Assembly (NCBI GenBank): GCA_002778095.1
Contig: PCDL01000021.1
Span: forward strand, 2,728,001 to 2,792,000
Length of the DNA stretch: 64,000 nucleotides
Source: Fragosphaeria purpurea
Taxonomy: Eukaryota; Ascomycota; Sordariomycetes; Ophiostomatales; Ophiostomataceae
Direction: 5' to 3'
Shown here: piece after piece, positions 31,385 through 42,598 of the stretch
Position numbering within the stretch: the stretch's first letter is position 1
How the letters are laid out: every line of letters begins with the position of its first letter
Notes under the pieces: generated by a model
What the model was told of the DNA's origin: nothing
Database searches by the model: none
Seen by the model: the letters and a program-made list of their open reading frames with translations, nothing else
Position numbers and translations under genes: made by a program

Positions 31385-33658
31385 ATGGCGACACATACAA
31401 CGGACCTCGTCGTGGAGCCCAAGTTTGAAGCCGAGCACAACGATGTCGCCAAAGGCTCGCAGTTCGACGCAGACGTCCAGTTTGTGGAAACCTACGACGC
31501 GGCCAAGCGCAAGGCCATTGTCCGCAAGATCGACTGGAGGCTCCCGCCCTTTCTGGCCCTGCTGTATAGTAAGCTCAACTAAGTAAGAGACAGAGGGTGG
31601 GCGAGGGAGTAGCAGGAGGATGGCTGAGCTGACTTTGAGCACAGTGATGTCGTACTTGGACCGGTCCAATATTGCCAACGCCGAAATCGAGGTAAGCTTG
31701 TGTTTTTCCATTGCCTTCTTCTTCCCTCCACCTCTCAGATCTTGGTCCAACTGACTGGTGTATTCGAATCTACAGGGAATTCTTGATGACCTACACATGA
31801 CGGGAATCCAGTATAATGTCGCAACCTCTCTTTTCTTTGTCACGTACATTGTCTTTGGTAAGGTGGTCCCGGTTTGCTAAAAGACTAAGCGAGTGACTTG
31901 ACGGGGGCTAACGAACTCGTTCTTACTGCTGCAGAAATTCCCAGCAATTGGGTTCTGGAGCGATACTTTGAGAAGCGCCCGTCGCTTTGGATCGGAACAA
32001 TTTGCATATGTTGGGGTATTTTGATGACGATGGTAGGGAGCTCTCGTCTTCGTTGTGTCTCGGCTTTGGAAATATAATCATGCTGACAATAGCCTAAACG
32101 TGTGACAGCACGGCGTCGTCCACAACTACGGAAGTCTGTTAGCTCTTCGCTTGGTTATGGGAGCCTTCGAAGCTGGTGAGCCTGCAAACCAACCCTGTTT
32201 GGTAATCAACTATCCGGTGTTTTTTTTTGTTTCTTTTTGCCTGCTGACGCTTTTCCCTTTTATTCCCTTTCCCCTGTACAGGCTTCTTTCCGGCGGCTGT
32301 CTTGTTGATGAATAAATGTGCGTGACCTTCTCCGGGGAAAAGCAAGCAGGTGAGAGACTGCCGCAGTTCTGCCGAAACTAACACGTGCAGGGTATACCAA
32401 GTTTGAGCTCTCGGCGCGTGTGTCCATCTACTACGCCGGTGCTGCGGTGTCTGGCGCATTCTCAGGCTTGCTAGCCTACGGTATTGCTCACATGGCTGGC
32501 GTTGGTGGCTACAACGGCTGGAGGTGCGTGTTGCAGATGACTTGCTAGACGGTTCCCTTTTTTTTCTTTTTTTTTGGTTTTTTTTCCGAACCTAACATTA
32601 CGTTCCATGGCTCCCTCCCACAGATGGATTTTCCTTCTCGAAGGGATTGCCACCGTCTTAATCGGTGTCGTCGTCCTCGTCTTTCTCATCGATACCCCGG
32701 AGTTGCCGTGCAGTTGGTTGAGCGACGAAGAGCGCGAGTATTGCCGCCGCCGCCTTGAAGTGCAGGACGGCGGCCGGGCCAGCAAAACCTCGGGCAGCGT
32801 CTTCTCGTGGAAACTGTTGTACCACGTGTTGCTCGACTGGCAGATTTGGATCATGGCGTTTGTGTTTTGGAGCAACACGATTCCGGGTTACGGGCTCAAG
32901 TTCACCATGCCGCAAATCATCAAGAACATGGGCTTCACATCCAGCAACGCCCAGCTGATGTAAGAGAATTTAGCACGCATCAGCCTAATAACGCAATGTA
33001 CCCAAATGAATATGGAAGGCTAATGCACACGTGCTTTAGGACCATTCCTCCGTACTTTTGCGGCGGCGTCAGCGCCTACGTCTTCGGCCGCCTCTCGGAC
33101 AAGTTTCATCGCCGTGCCTACTTTCTGCTCATCCCACAGGTAAGATCCAATTGTGATTTGTGGACTCTTGCATGCTGAACCGTCGATTAACCGCGATGAG
33201 TATAAAAGATGTGTCTTGTTGTGGGCTTCGCCATTCTTTTCCCCCTCGCACCCAAAATCGAAGACCACGTCGGGCCCTGCTTCTTTGCCGTGATCCTTGT
33301 GTGCATTGGCCTGTACCCCATCCAACCGGGCAGCAGTTCGTGGATCAGCAACAACCTAGCGGGTCCTGCCAAGCGGGCCATTGGCCTCGCCTGGGCGTTT
33401 TCGCTGACCAACGTCGGGTCCATCGGCGGCTCGTACATCTACATTGCGTCCGAGGCCCCGTCGTACCCTACAGGCTTTGGCTGCTCTCTTGGCTTCTCCT
33501 TGGGCGGCATGGCTGCAGTGATTCTTCTGTCGTTGGCCTACAGCCGCATCAACAAGAGACGCGATGCGCTTGACGTGGACCAGATTCGCCAGCAGTATTC
33601 AGAGGAAGAGCTGGCCAAGATGGGCGACCGGTCGCCGCTCTTCCGGTATGTTGTGTAA
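31385..33658 (+). CDS. MFS anion permease, allantoate/Dal5-like ACS family
   Basis: Ten exons: 31385-31568, 31645-31691, 31776-31857, 31935-32032, 32109-32175, 32282-32317, 32391-32523, 32624-32959, 33040-33139, 33209-33658; product 510 residues with every junction in phase. The spliced protein shows the family hallmarks DRSNIANAEIEGI after helix 1, EIPSNWVLERY in helix 3, GAFEAGFFPAAVLLMNKWY in the helix 4-5 region, and YNGWRWIFLLEGIATVLIG. Family members carry allantoate, nicotinate, tartrate, galactonate and other organic anions. The divergent D-galactonate-dehydratase-like gene points to a sugar acid as cargo. Exon density is far higher than in neighbouring genes; the 36-nt exon 32282-32317 is easily missed by gene finders. 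Confidence 0.87.
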
Positions 33659-34041
33659 GGCGGAGGAACGGCTCGAAGCCGAAGGGATGCTACGACGGTA
33701 CAGCTTCTGTGCAGTGGTTTATCCATCTTAGCCCCAGCACTGAACAAAAATCTGTTTGTTGTGTATTGCATGGTCATTGAGAGAAAGAATGTGTCGTCTT
33801 TGCATCACCTACTACGTTCACGGGAAACATGATCTTGTAAATCCACCGTTTGTTCTTAAAGCCAAGCGTGAGACACGAAAGCTAGTAATACTGGTAAATG
33901 TTAATTACAGACGCGAGACACAGCATTTTAAAGATGAGGAGTGAAAACTTCTCGCCAAAATAAAATGTCCGCAAACAGTACAGGCACCGTCTCTGAATCT
34001 TAAAAACAACAACAACCAACCATGCCGAGCTATACATCGAC
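33659..34041. other. Convergent intergenic region
   Basis: A 383-bp AT-rich spacer between the 3' ends of the permease and the acetyltransferase. Nothing else was seen. Confidence 0.55.
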
Positions 34042-34823
34042 TTACGCCTCAGCACTGCCAGGAGGCCTTAGCATGGCCATTACAAAATGGCTCTCGTCGT
34101 TCTTGATGATTCTCAACTTCCCCAGCTCTTTGAAACCCTGTCGTCTGTACACACCGACTGCAGCCGGAGAAGACTCCAGATACGCAGGCAAGCCCGCTTC
34201 CTCCGCTTTCCGAACACCCCATTGCACAAGTTTCGAGGCTATGCCCTTTCCCTTATAATCCGGATCAACAGCCAGGGATGCAAGATCTTGTCGATGTTAG
34301 GCAAAAAAATTCTCGTTCCGGTCACTGGGTATGGCCGAAAGCCAAGTTTGAAGGATGAGTGAAAAACGAATGAACAAGAAGAAAACTTACACCACACCCG
34401 CTGCTCCTCCATCCCTAAAAGTTCTTTCTTCGCTTTCTCAACGACCTCGCCTGCGTACTTATAAGCGTCCCTATCTACGCCGTCGGGGAAGTCCTCGTCT
34501 GTTGCCAAGGAAGGTTGCTCCATTTGCCTGTCCGCAGCGCTTGCGTCCTGCGGCGGCGGAGCCAACCATCCGGCAAACCCGACGATTTTCGCAGGGCTGT
34601 CGGGCGTGTCAACCATGGCAAGCACGTAATGCCAGCCTGAAGATTGCAGGCGCTTTCGAATACGCTGCCTTCGGAACTCAAGAAGCTCGTTGCTCTCCGA
34701 CAGACCGGCTGATCGCCCTGGGAAAATGGCGTGTTCTAGAGCGTCGTTTGCAAACGCGCGGCGCCCGCAATCGACAAGTTCGGGGACGGCAGCGACAGTG
34801 CCTGGAATCAGTCGAACGTCCAT
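34042..34823 (-). CDS. GNAT-family N-acetyltransferase
   Basis: Exons 34823-34391 and 34286-34042 with a 104-nt intron (GTAAGT donor, CAAG acceptor); product 225 residues. Splicing creates VWYLASLAVDPDYKGKGIAS, containing the beta4 strand and the acetyl-CoA pyrophosphate-binding loop (here YKGKGIAS for the Q/R-x-x-G-x-G/A consensus). The C-terminal part, AGLPAYLESSPAAVGVYRRQ followed by GF, is the usual closing motif of fungal GNAT proteins. An N-terminal helix-rich part (residues 1-60) resembles that of small-molecule acyltransferases. The acceptor could be an amine, drug or amino acid; the sequence does not say. There is no obvious link to the flanking genes. Confidence 0.85.
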
Positions 34824-35580
34824 GGTGCAGAAAGAATGTGCTGCGTGGGCAACATAGAACTGTTTGCGATGTTGGACAGTTCACTCGATTTTGACGACGA
34901 GCTCTGCGAGATGTGCTAGCTTATATATAACGAATAAAGAGGTGCATATCTTTCTGCCTGTAAATTCTGATCGTGAAATATGTTGCTGCCTATTGAAGTT
35001 TCTTGTCGATATGTTGCTGCCTACAAAATCTTGCGAATACGTGGTGAGTACGTTGTATCTGATTTTTAGTGTTCAAAACGCTATTTGCGGGTCTTCTTTC
35101 ACTAATCTTTCACTAATTCCAACATCCCCCAAACTTACCAGAAAAAATACAACCAATTAAACTACGAGAAAATACTCCACACGTTTGCAACTGACAAGCC
35201 TGTCCATCTGCGGCCATAGGCACTGACGTCCTATCTATAAGCGACAGCAACAACGCGTTTGTGAAGGAAAGAAGTCTAAAATTGTGCCGTAAATTTCGCG
35301 TGACGCGTTCGTCGCCTCTGGACTTACACGCGTGCCTTCCATATTAGGAAGTATTTCTCACCATGAGAAAAAAAAAAAATGAACAAGTGAATATATTCTC
35401 AGATTTTGAGCCAAGTTTCAAACAACTGCGCAATGCGTCATACCAACAACCTATATCTTCTTGTCATTTATTTACCACCAACTGTTTCATCCTGCCATAT
35501 GACCTAAGTCTCATCTTCAAACAACCATCCCAACGACCACCACATCTGAACATCGCCATCGCCATCACCATCGCATCGTC
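34824..35580. other. Intergenic, AT-rich, no gene seen
   Basis: About 750 bp, AT-rich, with an A run near 35370-35381. No coding signal on either strand. Confidence 0.5.
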
Positions 35581-36152
35581 ATGTCGTGTTTTGCTTTGAG
35601 TGTCCTGCTGGTGGGATTATATCTTTTTGTCTGCAACTTTGTTGATCTGTTACTTCTTCCTGTTCCCTCTCCGAACTCGTCCACAACCGCCGACGTTTGC
35701 CGTGTGCCCAGTGTTCACCTGCCCGCCTCGTCTATTCCATCTCCCGGTAAGCGAGCATCCTCATGAAGGAAACTCTGACCAAAACGGCGTTCAACCCTGA
35801 GACGATTTATTTTGTATTGACTTGACTTGTAGACACGCAGGTGTGCCCCGTTGTTGATGGGCTACCGGCTCGCCACCTCGCGACCTACACCGCCACCGTC
35901 ACTATCACAGCTTGGGCGACCGCAACGCAAACAACAACAAACACAGTGATTCCAACAGCGACTGATCTGCCTGATGCACCCTTACTTCGACCAAAGCTAG
36001 ACATCAAAACAAAGTTTTGGAGGGGTGTTGGGTTTATAGTGTCAAATGGTGCTCTCTCGCAGTTTTTATGGTCCGACCAGTCCCCAGCAGTGAGGTCTAT
36101 CTTTTTGCTGTACATAGTCGGGCAGGCCTTCTTCAGGTTGTGGTTTATGTGA
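35581..36152 (+). CDS. Possible small membrane or secreted protein, spliced
   Basis: Two frames join across a well-formed intron: exon 35581-35746, intron 35747-35832 (GTAAGC donor, TTGTAG acceptor, 86 nt), exon 35833-36152; product 161 residues. The N terminus MSCFALSVLLVGLYLFVCNF is strongly hydrophobic and could be a signal peptide or anchor. It is followed by a Pro/Ser-rich segment and a Thr/Ala-rich run (TATVTITAWATATQTTTNT) like those of O-glycosylated wall proteins. The C terminus has another hydrophobic stretch (SIFLLYIVGQAFFRLWFM). No family was recognised, and the 3' part may be wrong because a GTGAGC donor overlaps the stop region. Codon bias is weak. Treat as tentative. Confidence 0.35.
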
Positions 36153-37187
36153 GCATTCACCATTCCTGCTGTTGAAGGACCAACATACGGTATGCAGCCG
36201 GCGAGAACGAGCCATTCGCCTCGCCATTGCCGACATTCTCACCAAGCACCTTGATACGGTCGACGGAAGAAAAATGGTAGCTTTTTTTGTCGAAGCCTTT
36301 CTGATGCCTGGCTTTCTACTGCTATATTTGAAATGCACATGAGCAAATATACCTGAACAAACGGTGAATTTCAAGCCCAGCCAAATTGCTACAAGAGAAC
36401 CAGTCCCTGCAAATACTTCGCGATGCCACAAAAAAACTCAAATGTCAGCTCCGGAGCGACCGTTTTCGTTATGACGCCCGCCAAACGCGCAAAGGGCTCG
36501 TCGCTTCCGAACCTCCATTCGGTCATGCTGCTGATGTTCTCGTCTTGTTTCTTTGCCCAAAGCAAACGCAGAGGACGCAATGAGAAGACAGGGCTCTCCA
36601 GAACGAAGCGTCGTTACGAATTCTTCTTACTGCGAACAGACACAACCAATTCTCTACATTCTCAAGCTAGCAGTCTAACGTACAGTCGATAATTTACAAT
36701 TCATGCTGCGTACCAGAAGGCGGCCGACGAGAGAAGATGCAAACGAAATGCAAACGGTCCAGGTGGTTCATTCTTGGTCGGTTTTCGTGGGACTGCCGTA
36801 CTATCATAAAATCAAAAGAAAGCAATATTTTCATCTCAATTATTTTGAATGAAATAGCTCGTCTCCATCGCGTAACCGGCACTTTTGTTTGGTAAAAGAC
36901 AACACTATTATCGCGATCAAGGAGAGGTCTATACCAGTGATCCGTAGCTTTACGAGGCCTAACTAACGTACGGCGCCGTTCCTGATTACTCATTTAGTGC
37001 CTGGTGCAGTTCAATGCCCCAGGCATTAACTTTCCCTTCACGGTAAGTGGCGCTTTATCGTCACTGACGATAAGCCCCGTCAGCGGAGTGGCGGCCCGCA
37101 TTTTCACCACTTCCCTCTCTCCTCCATCCAAGGAGCCAGCACAAAGCACGCCGTGTTTCGCCTCTCTAACAGGCATGCCTGTGCATC
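36153..37187. other. Intergenic, no gene seen
   Basis: About 1 kb of AT-richer sequence ending in the promoter of the regulator at 37188. The last 100 bp are CT-rich, as in typical fungal leaders. No coding signal. Confidence 0.5.
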
Positions 37188-39131
37188 ATGAATAATGCGA
37201 CAGCGACGAGCCCCTCCAGCCCGGAAGCACCGTCACAGCTCCCGCAGCGGCGGGCCACGCGCGGTGAGCGGTCGTGCGACACCTGTCGCAAGCGGAAGCT
37301 GAAATGCGTGAAAGAGCCCGATCGCGAGAGCTGTGTCCTGTGCACCTTTCACCAGCGGGAGTGCACGTACCTGGACGATGCGCCGCCGCGGAGACGGCGG
37401 AAGCGGGCGACGGAGGGTGGCGACAACGAGACCGGATTCGGCAGCGACACGGCCCCCGTGGACGAGGCGTGCGTTTTTTTTTTCCTTCCCCCCCTTCCCC
37501 CCTTTCCTTGACCCTTTACTCCGGCTTGCTGATCCTCCGTGTGCTTTGTAGCTCTGGTAAGAAGCGGATGAAGGCCGTTGCTGTGCGCTCAGAGAAGACT
37601 GCGGCGCCCGCGGTGTCCGCTGGCTCGACCAAGTCTTTGCTGAACCGGACCCTCGGCTTGCACCCGACGACGCACTTCAAGTACATTGGCCCCGGCTCGT
37701 TGCACGAAGACATTCTTCTGGACTTTATCGACTCGTCGGGGCAGTACCGCAGCAGCGAGGCGGAGCCGTCCAAGTTCTACCGGGTGGCGCGCGGGGCGAC
37801 ATTTCTTGCCCGGCACGACAACACGACGCTCTTCGGCGCAGACGACGAAAGCAACACCGAAGCCATCGAACGGCTCGTTCAGCCGCACGGACCTGGCCTC
37901 GTCGACTTGTACTTTCGCATTGTGCACCCGAGCTATCCGATTCTGCACAAGGCCGTCTTCCTCGAGAAGTACGCGCGCAGCTACAAGGAGTTCTCGTCGC
38001 CCCTGCTGGCCGCGGTCTATCTGCTCGCGATGGACTGGTGGGAGTACGACCCGGATCTGTCCGGCAAGGTGAAGCCGGACAGCGACGCGCTCGTGCGGGT
38101 GGCCACACGGGCCCTGACGGCCGTCGTCCACCGTCCCAAGCTGTCCACGGTGCAGGCGTTCCTGCTCCTGCTGCAGCGCGCCGGCGGCGACTCGTGGGTG
38201 CTGACGAGCCAACTGGTCGCCGTCGCCGAGGAGCTCGGCCTGCACGTCGACTGCACGTCCTGGGCCATTCCCGCGTGGGAAAAGGGCCTGCGCCGCCGGC
38301 TGTCGTGGGCCACGTTTATGCAAGACAAGTGGGGCTCGCTGATCTACGGCCGCCCGTCGCACGTGCAAGCAGCGCACTGGCGGATGCCGCCGCTCTCTCT
38401 GGACGACTTTCCGGAGTCGGCCGCCGACCAGAACGAGAAGGAGGGCAGCACCGAGGTGGAAAAGGGCCGGCTGCTGTTCATCCACCTCGCGCGGCTGACC
38501 GAAGTGATGGCCGAGGCGCTGGAAACGTTTTACAGCCACGACCCGGTGCGGGCCCTGGCGTTCACCGCCGCCGACGGCATGCACACCGTTGCGCTCGTCA
38601 AGTCCGTGGCGGTCCGGCTCAAGGAGTGGGCGACGAATCTGCCGTCCTGCCTGCGGATGGAGGACGTCAAGACGCGCAAGCTGTGCTCGAACGGCTACCT
38701 GCACCTGTCCTATTTCGTCACGGAGATCATGATCTACCGCTGCATCGTCCGGAGCCTGGCCCGGCAGCGGCCACCGGAGCAGCCGCCCGCACTGCTGGAC
38801 CTCTGCCGCGAGGCGGCCAAGGCCCGCCTGTTGCATGTGATGCGTTTTGTGGAGAATCTGCGGCCGGAACACCTGCAGTCGTTTTGGTGGTTCGCCTCGG
38901 CCAAGTCGTTGGCCTACATCCGCACGTACGCCTCGTTGTTGTGGGCAACCAGTACGGGGGAGGCAGAGGCCGACTTTTACCGGCAAAAACTCGAAGATTT
39001 TTGCTGGAGCCTGAAGGTCCGCGCAAAGGGAGTGCCTTTCGTCACCACCGCACTGCGGGAGATGGGCGAGAGTCTGGAGGACATTGACATGAGTCGGCCA
39101 CCATACGTACGGCTCGAACAGCAAAAACAAA

Positions 39132-39192
<61 letters not shown>

Positions 39193-39541
39193 ACTACAGC
39201 AACAAGTAGTACAACAGGTACAACAACAGCAGCAGCAGCAGCAGCAGCAAGAAAAGCAACTGCAACTGCAACACCAGCAAGAGCAACAGAAACAGTTGCA
39301 AGAGAATATCGAAGTGCAGGTTCCACGAGAGGCCAGCGGCACTGTGTCGATGCAAACTCGAGCAGTTGAGACCCCACGTGGTGACGGCAGCAGTTCCGTC
39401 AACAGCATCCATGTTTCGTTTCCTGAAGATGTCCCACAGACAACGCCAGAATTCTTAGAAGACTTTGGCATTCCTTCTTCCGAGGCTTTTTTCGCCGACA
39501 TTAACAGTCTCGGTCTCTTTCAACTAGATACCCCCCAATAA
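37188..39541 (+). CDS. DAL81/TamA-like Zn2Cys6 transcription factor with polyglutamine tract
   Basis: Exons 37188-37468 and 37552-39541 with an 83-nt intron (GTGCGT donor, TTGTAG acceptor); product 756 residues. The zinc cluster is C30-x2-C33-x6-C40-x8-C49-x2-C52-x6-C59, with the longer x8 loop. The central domain reads HGPGLVDLYFRIVHPSYPIL, RPKLSTVQAFLLLLQRAGGD and RLSWATFMQDKWGSLIYGRP, which I associate with fungal DAL81/TamA proteins, co-activators of nitrogen-source genes (urea/allantoin and GABA use in yeast). A Gln-rich region at about 39119-39303 includes a run of 20 or more Gln; yeast Dal81 is also Gln-rich. The gene lies about 3.3 kb before an allophanate-hydrolase-like gene's end, so a regulatory link is attractive but unproven. 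Confidence 0.85.
39119..39303 (+). repeat. CAG/CAA repeat encoding polyglutamine
   Basis: An imperfect trinucleotide tract of CAG and CAA codons inside the DAL81-like gene, with a few Lys, Leu, Val and His interruptions. Mixed codons suggest selection or slippage at protein level rather than a pure expanding microsatellite. It lies after the regulatory domain and before the C-terminal acidic end. Confidence 0.85.
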
Positions 39542-40165
39542 TTTACTTTTTCATCGTTTCCAATACAAATAAATAATTTTCTGCTGCGCTGCTTCATGGT
39601 GCCCACGAAAAGGAGCTTTTTTCACGTATTGTCACCAGACGTCTTTGGCTCCAAAAAGGGTCAATACGAAAAAAGGACATCCCAACCTCTCCTGCTGATA
39701 GATACATGGGATAGGTTGGATTTGCGCATCACTCATCTGTGAACAAAGACCTTTCCTTGGTTTACGCTGTAATTTATCGATTACATATCCCCGAGCAACT
39801 AAATAATCGCATTGATAGTGGGCCTTTGTCCTGAGGAGAGGCCTGTGTTGCGGATTCGGTTGCGGGTTCGGCGTAACGACGCTCTGCATATTCGAAACCG
39901 TTTTCTATTTACCCCCTGTTTGACGTATTCTCCGAACGTCCCTAACCCACACACGTGCAATGCCGCGGAGCTTACTTCAGTCTGCGGTGAGGTATGTTCT
40001 TATTCCATGGTCTTATAGAAAACAATGGCGGGTAGTCAATATAGCCATTTTTCGATGATCAATAGGAGCTCTCTTTTTAGGGCAAACAGAGACACGAAAA
40101 TGAGAACCATCCCATAAACCAACAGCTTTTCACTTTCCGTCTTCAGAAGAGTCTCACTGAAGTTC
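39542..40165. other. Intergenic, no gene seen
   Basis: A 624-bp AT-rich spacer. Nothing recognised apart from short open frames. Confidence 0.5.
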
Positions 40166-40975
40166 ATGTCTATCCGGTCGCTGTTTTTATTTTGTCTTGG
40201 CATCGCCGGTGCATGCACCGAGAGCGCGGGCTTCGAGCATGGTGTCGACGACTTCACGCGTTCCCCGATTTTCGGGGCAGAACAGACGTTCGTCGACCAT
40301 CACTGTCTCTCACCAACACTGAACGACGACGGCAAGAATGTGTCTTTCAAGCATGTGTTTTTTGGCCCTGCCATCTTGCCTGCGGGTGTCGAGCATGGCC
40401 ATACCTTCGAGGCGAACAGAAGCATCGCGACAGGCAACTTCGCCACGACGGACAAGACCATGTGCCTGGATCGAACATGCGGCTGGCGCCCGCGCAAAAC
40501 AGAGTATCGCGAGTTCGCTGTGATGGAATCGCTGCAGCCAAATCGCATGGAAGTTTTGACGCACCCCAACTTTGATGCGTCAGTCTTGGTCAAAATGGCG
40601 CGACTGGCGCGAGACGCGGCGTCGCTGGAGCACGAGGTGGCAATGTACCGGCTGCTCTACGGCTCCGGCATCACCCCCGAGTTTCTCGGGTACGTCGCCG
40701 AAGACGGACGCACTATTGGGTTTATCATGGAGTACATTCGCGGGGGCAATAGTACGACAAGAAACCGAAACAATATGCAAGGCTGCCTTGCCGTTCTTCG
40801 CGGTCTCCACCAACGCGGCATCGCCCACGGAGATGCGCACGACGGGAACTGCCTGTTACGACAGGATGGCTCGGCGGTTCTGGTCGATTTTGAGTTGTCT
40901 ATGGAGACACGGTCGCCCTCCGAATTTAGGCGGGATTTGGACATTATGGACCGGTGCATTCGCACTTTTCCTTGA
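40166..40975 (+). CDS. Kinase-fold protein with signal-peptide-like N terminus
   Basis: A 269-residue intronless frame from ATG 40166. The C-terminal half has the layout of a protein-kinase-like fold: Lys143 (VLVKMARL), Glu155 (LEHEVAMYRLL), the hinge FIMEYIRGG, the catalytic loop IAHGDAHDGNCLL (H221, D223, N228) and VLVDFELS, where the usual DFG is DFE (Asp241). This HGDxHxGN type of loop is shared with aminoglycoside/choline-kinase-like and fungal effector-like kinases. The N terminus MSIRSLFLFCLGIAGACTES looks like a signal peptide, followed by about 100 residues with several cysteines and no recognised domain. If secreted, it would be an unusual extracellular kinase-fold protein; a misplaced start could also create this. 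The C terminus ends soon after the DFE segment, so the C-lobe is short. Confidence 0.6.
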   Translation: MSIRSLFLFCLGIAGACTESAGFEHGVDDFTRSPIFGAEQTFVDHHCLSPTLNDDGKNVSFKHVFFGPAILPAGVEHGHTFEANRSIATGNFATTDKTMCLDRTCGWRPRKTEYREFAVMESLQPNRMEVLTHPNFDASVLVKMARLARDAASLEHEVAMYRLLYGSGITPEFLGYVAEDGRTIGFIMEYIRGGNSTTRNRNNMQGCLAVLRGLHQRGIAHGDAHDGNCLLRQDGSAVLVDFELSMETRSPSEFRRDLDIMDRCIRTFP

Positions 40976-42149
40976 CGGTTGCTGAAAGCACGCACGCACA
41001 TCTTTCCTCAAAACAATCGTTACGTAAATAATGAAAGCAAATTGCACAGAGTCTATGCTGAAACGAAACTCAGAGCCCATCCCCCAAGTGCAAGAGAGTC
41101 TCCATGCGTACGCTATGTTCTCTCAAATAGTGGGCGAACAAGCCACAGAAAATGCTCGACGTCTTTTCACTCTAAAGGCGGACGGTTGTCTAGTGCATTG
41201 AGCATTTTATCTGAAACTGTTTTTCTATTATTTTCTAGGTATTATTTTTTTGGGACAGGTTTTTGTTTTCTGGCACAACACGCGGATCCCTAACCGTGCA
41301 TAGTCGTCGTAAACGCAGCGAGTTACGGCGATCGGCATCTTCTGAGGCACGAGCACGGCCGCCCTCCCCCCCAAATGTGTTGTCCAGCCGTTTGCGTACT
41401 TGCTTTCCGCCTTGCATACGAAGCAAGTGCAAGCGGTGTTTCTTTTTGTCGTCTCGTGTTTCTTCCGCGTTTTGGTTTTGACATTCCCGCTCGAGTCAGA
41501 CGGGAGATACAACACGAGTCATGAGCCACCCCCCCTGGCTGCAGATGTCTGCGCGAACCTGTCCCTGAAAACCAGTATTTCCCCCCCATGGCATTGTCTC
41601 GTTCCTCTTCTTGTCCCCCTTGCCGTTCTTTCAACGCATTTTCCAAGCGAAAAGGAGCGTCCCGAAGATTATGGCCGATCGGGAAAAGAGGCGCACGCGA
41701 CACCAGACGAAATGCGATTCAAGGCGCCGATCAAACGCCCAAGGGAAAACCTGCCCTTTCCCGTGTCGCCACAGACAGAGCAGGAGTCAGACGGTTTCGG
41801 CTGGACATGATGCTATTCAGGCACGACACACTGCGAAAGGAAGAAAATTAGGGACGAAGATCGTTCATGAGATCCCACGCTGGATCATCGAGCTGAGGAT
41901 GGGCAAGGCTTGGTCGCCAAGAAACCCAAAGTATATAGGAAAGGGTGTCTTCCGTCCCCGGATCGCAAGAGATGAGGACATTTCCATCTTGCAATACATC
42001 ATCTTTTTTTCAAATTTCTCCTTCACTTTCTTTCTGCCTGTCTGTGACAGCAATCGACCTGGTGTCGTTCATTTTTACTCGTACTTTTATAATTTACAAC
42101 ACTCGTTTCGAAGGTTCTTCATTCCTTTCTCTTCTCCCAAACCGTCAAC
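40976..42149. promoter_or_regulatory. Intergenic region with promoter of the small secreted protein
   Basis: About 1.2 kb without a supportable gene. A TATA element TATATAG at 41932-41938 lies 212 bp upstream of the ATG at 42150, followed by a CT-rich leader. The overlapping open frames at 41400-42222 have no domain signal. Confidence 0.45.
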
Positions 42150-42598
42150 ATGGTTCGCATTACTTTCGCTACTGCTCTGGCTTGTACGTTATCCACCTGC
42201 ACCTGTTTATTCTCAGTTGTAATAGGACACACATGCTAACGCGCTGGTACGCTCAGTCGCCGTCTCCGTGATGGCGCTCGCCCCCAACAACTCCGGTGCC
42301 AGCGACGTCGGCAACGGCCAAGGCCAGCAGTTCACCACCGGCGGTTGCGTCGCCGATGCCGACTGCAGAAGCGCCTGCTGCGCTGAGATCAGCACCAGCG
42401 GCCTGGGCATCTGCTCCGCCGAGGGTGCGCAGTTCCAGAACGGCAAGCTCGGCTGCGGCTTCGTCGACCCGAACGCTTCTGTACGTTGGCCCGTCTTGTC
42501 TCTTCTCAGTTTGCCTACAATCCTTGCTTTCCACTGCTAACAAGACCCAGCAAACCATTGCGGCTGCCAAGGCCCAGGTTGCGAAGCAAGGCTTTTAA
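42150..42598 (+). CDS. Small cysteine-rich secreted protein (effector-like)
   Basis: Exons 42150-42183, 42257-42480, 42551-42598; introns of 73 and 70 nt (both GTACGT donors, CAG acceptors); product 101 residues. The first intron splits the signal peptide, giving MVRITFATALAFAVSVMALA with probable cleavage after residue 20. The mature part has six cysteines: GGCVADADCRSACCAE, GLGICSAEG and LGCGF. The pattern resembles the small biotrophy-associated secreted proteins described in Magnaporthe and relatives. Six cysteines suggest three disulphides and apoplastic stability. The function is unknown; homologues also occur in non-pathogens. The strong promoter layout (TATA, CT-rich leader) and optimal codons suggest high expression. 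Confidence 0.8.

Noticed and set aside
37589..39193. Minus-strand open frame starting with a poly-leucine run
   Set aside because: The leucine run is the complement of the CAG/CAA tract; the frame is antisense to the DAL81-like gene.
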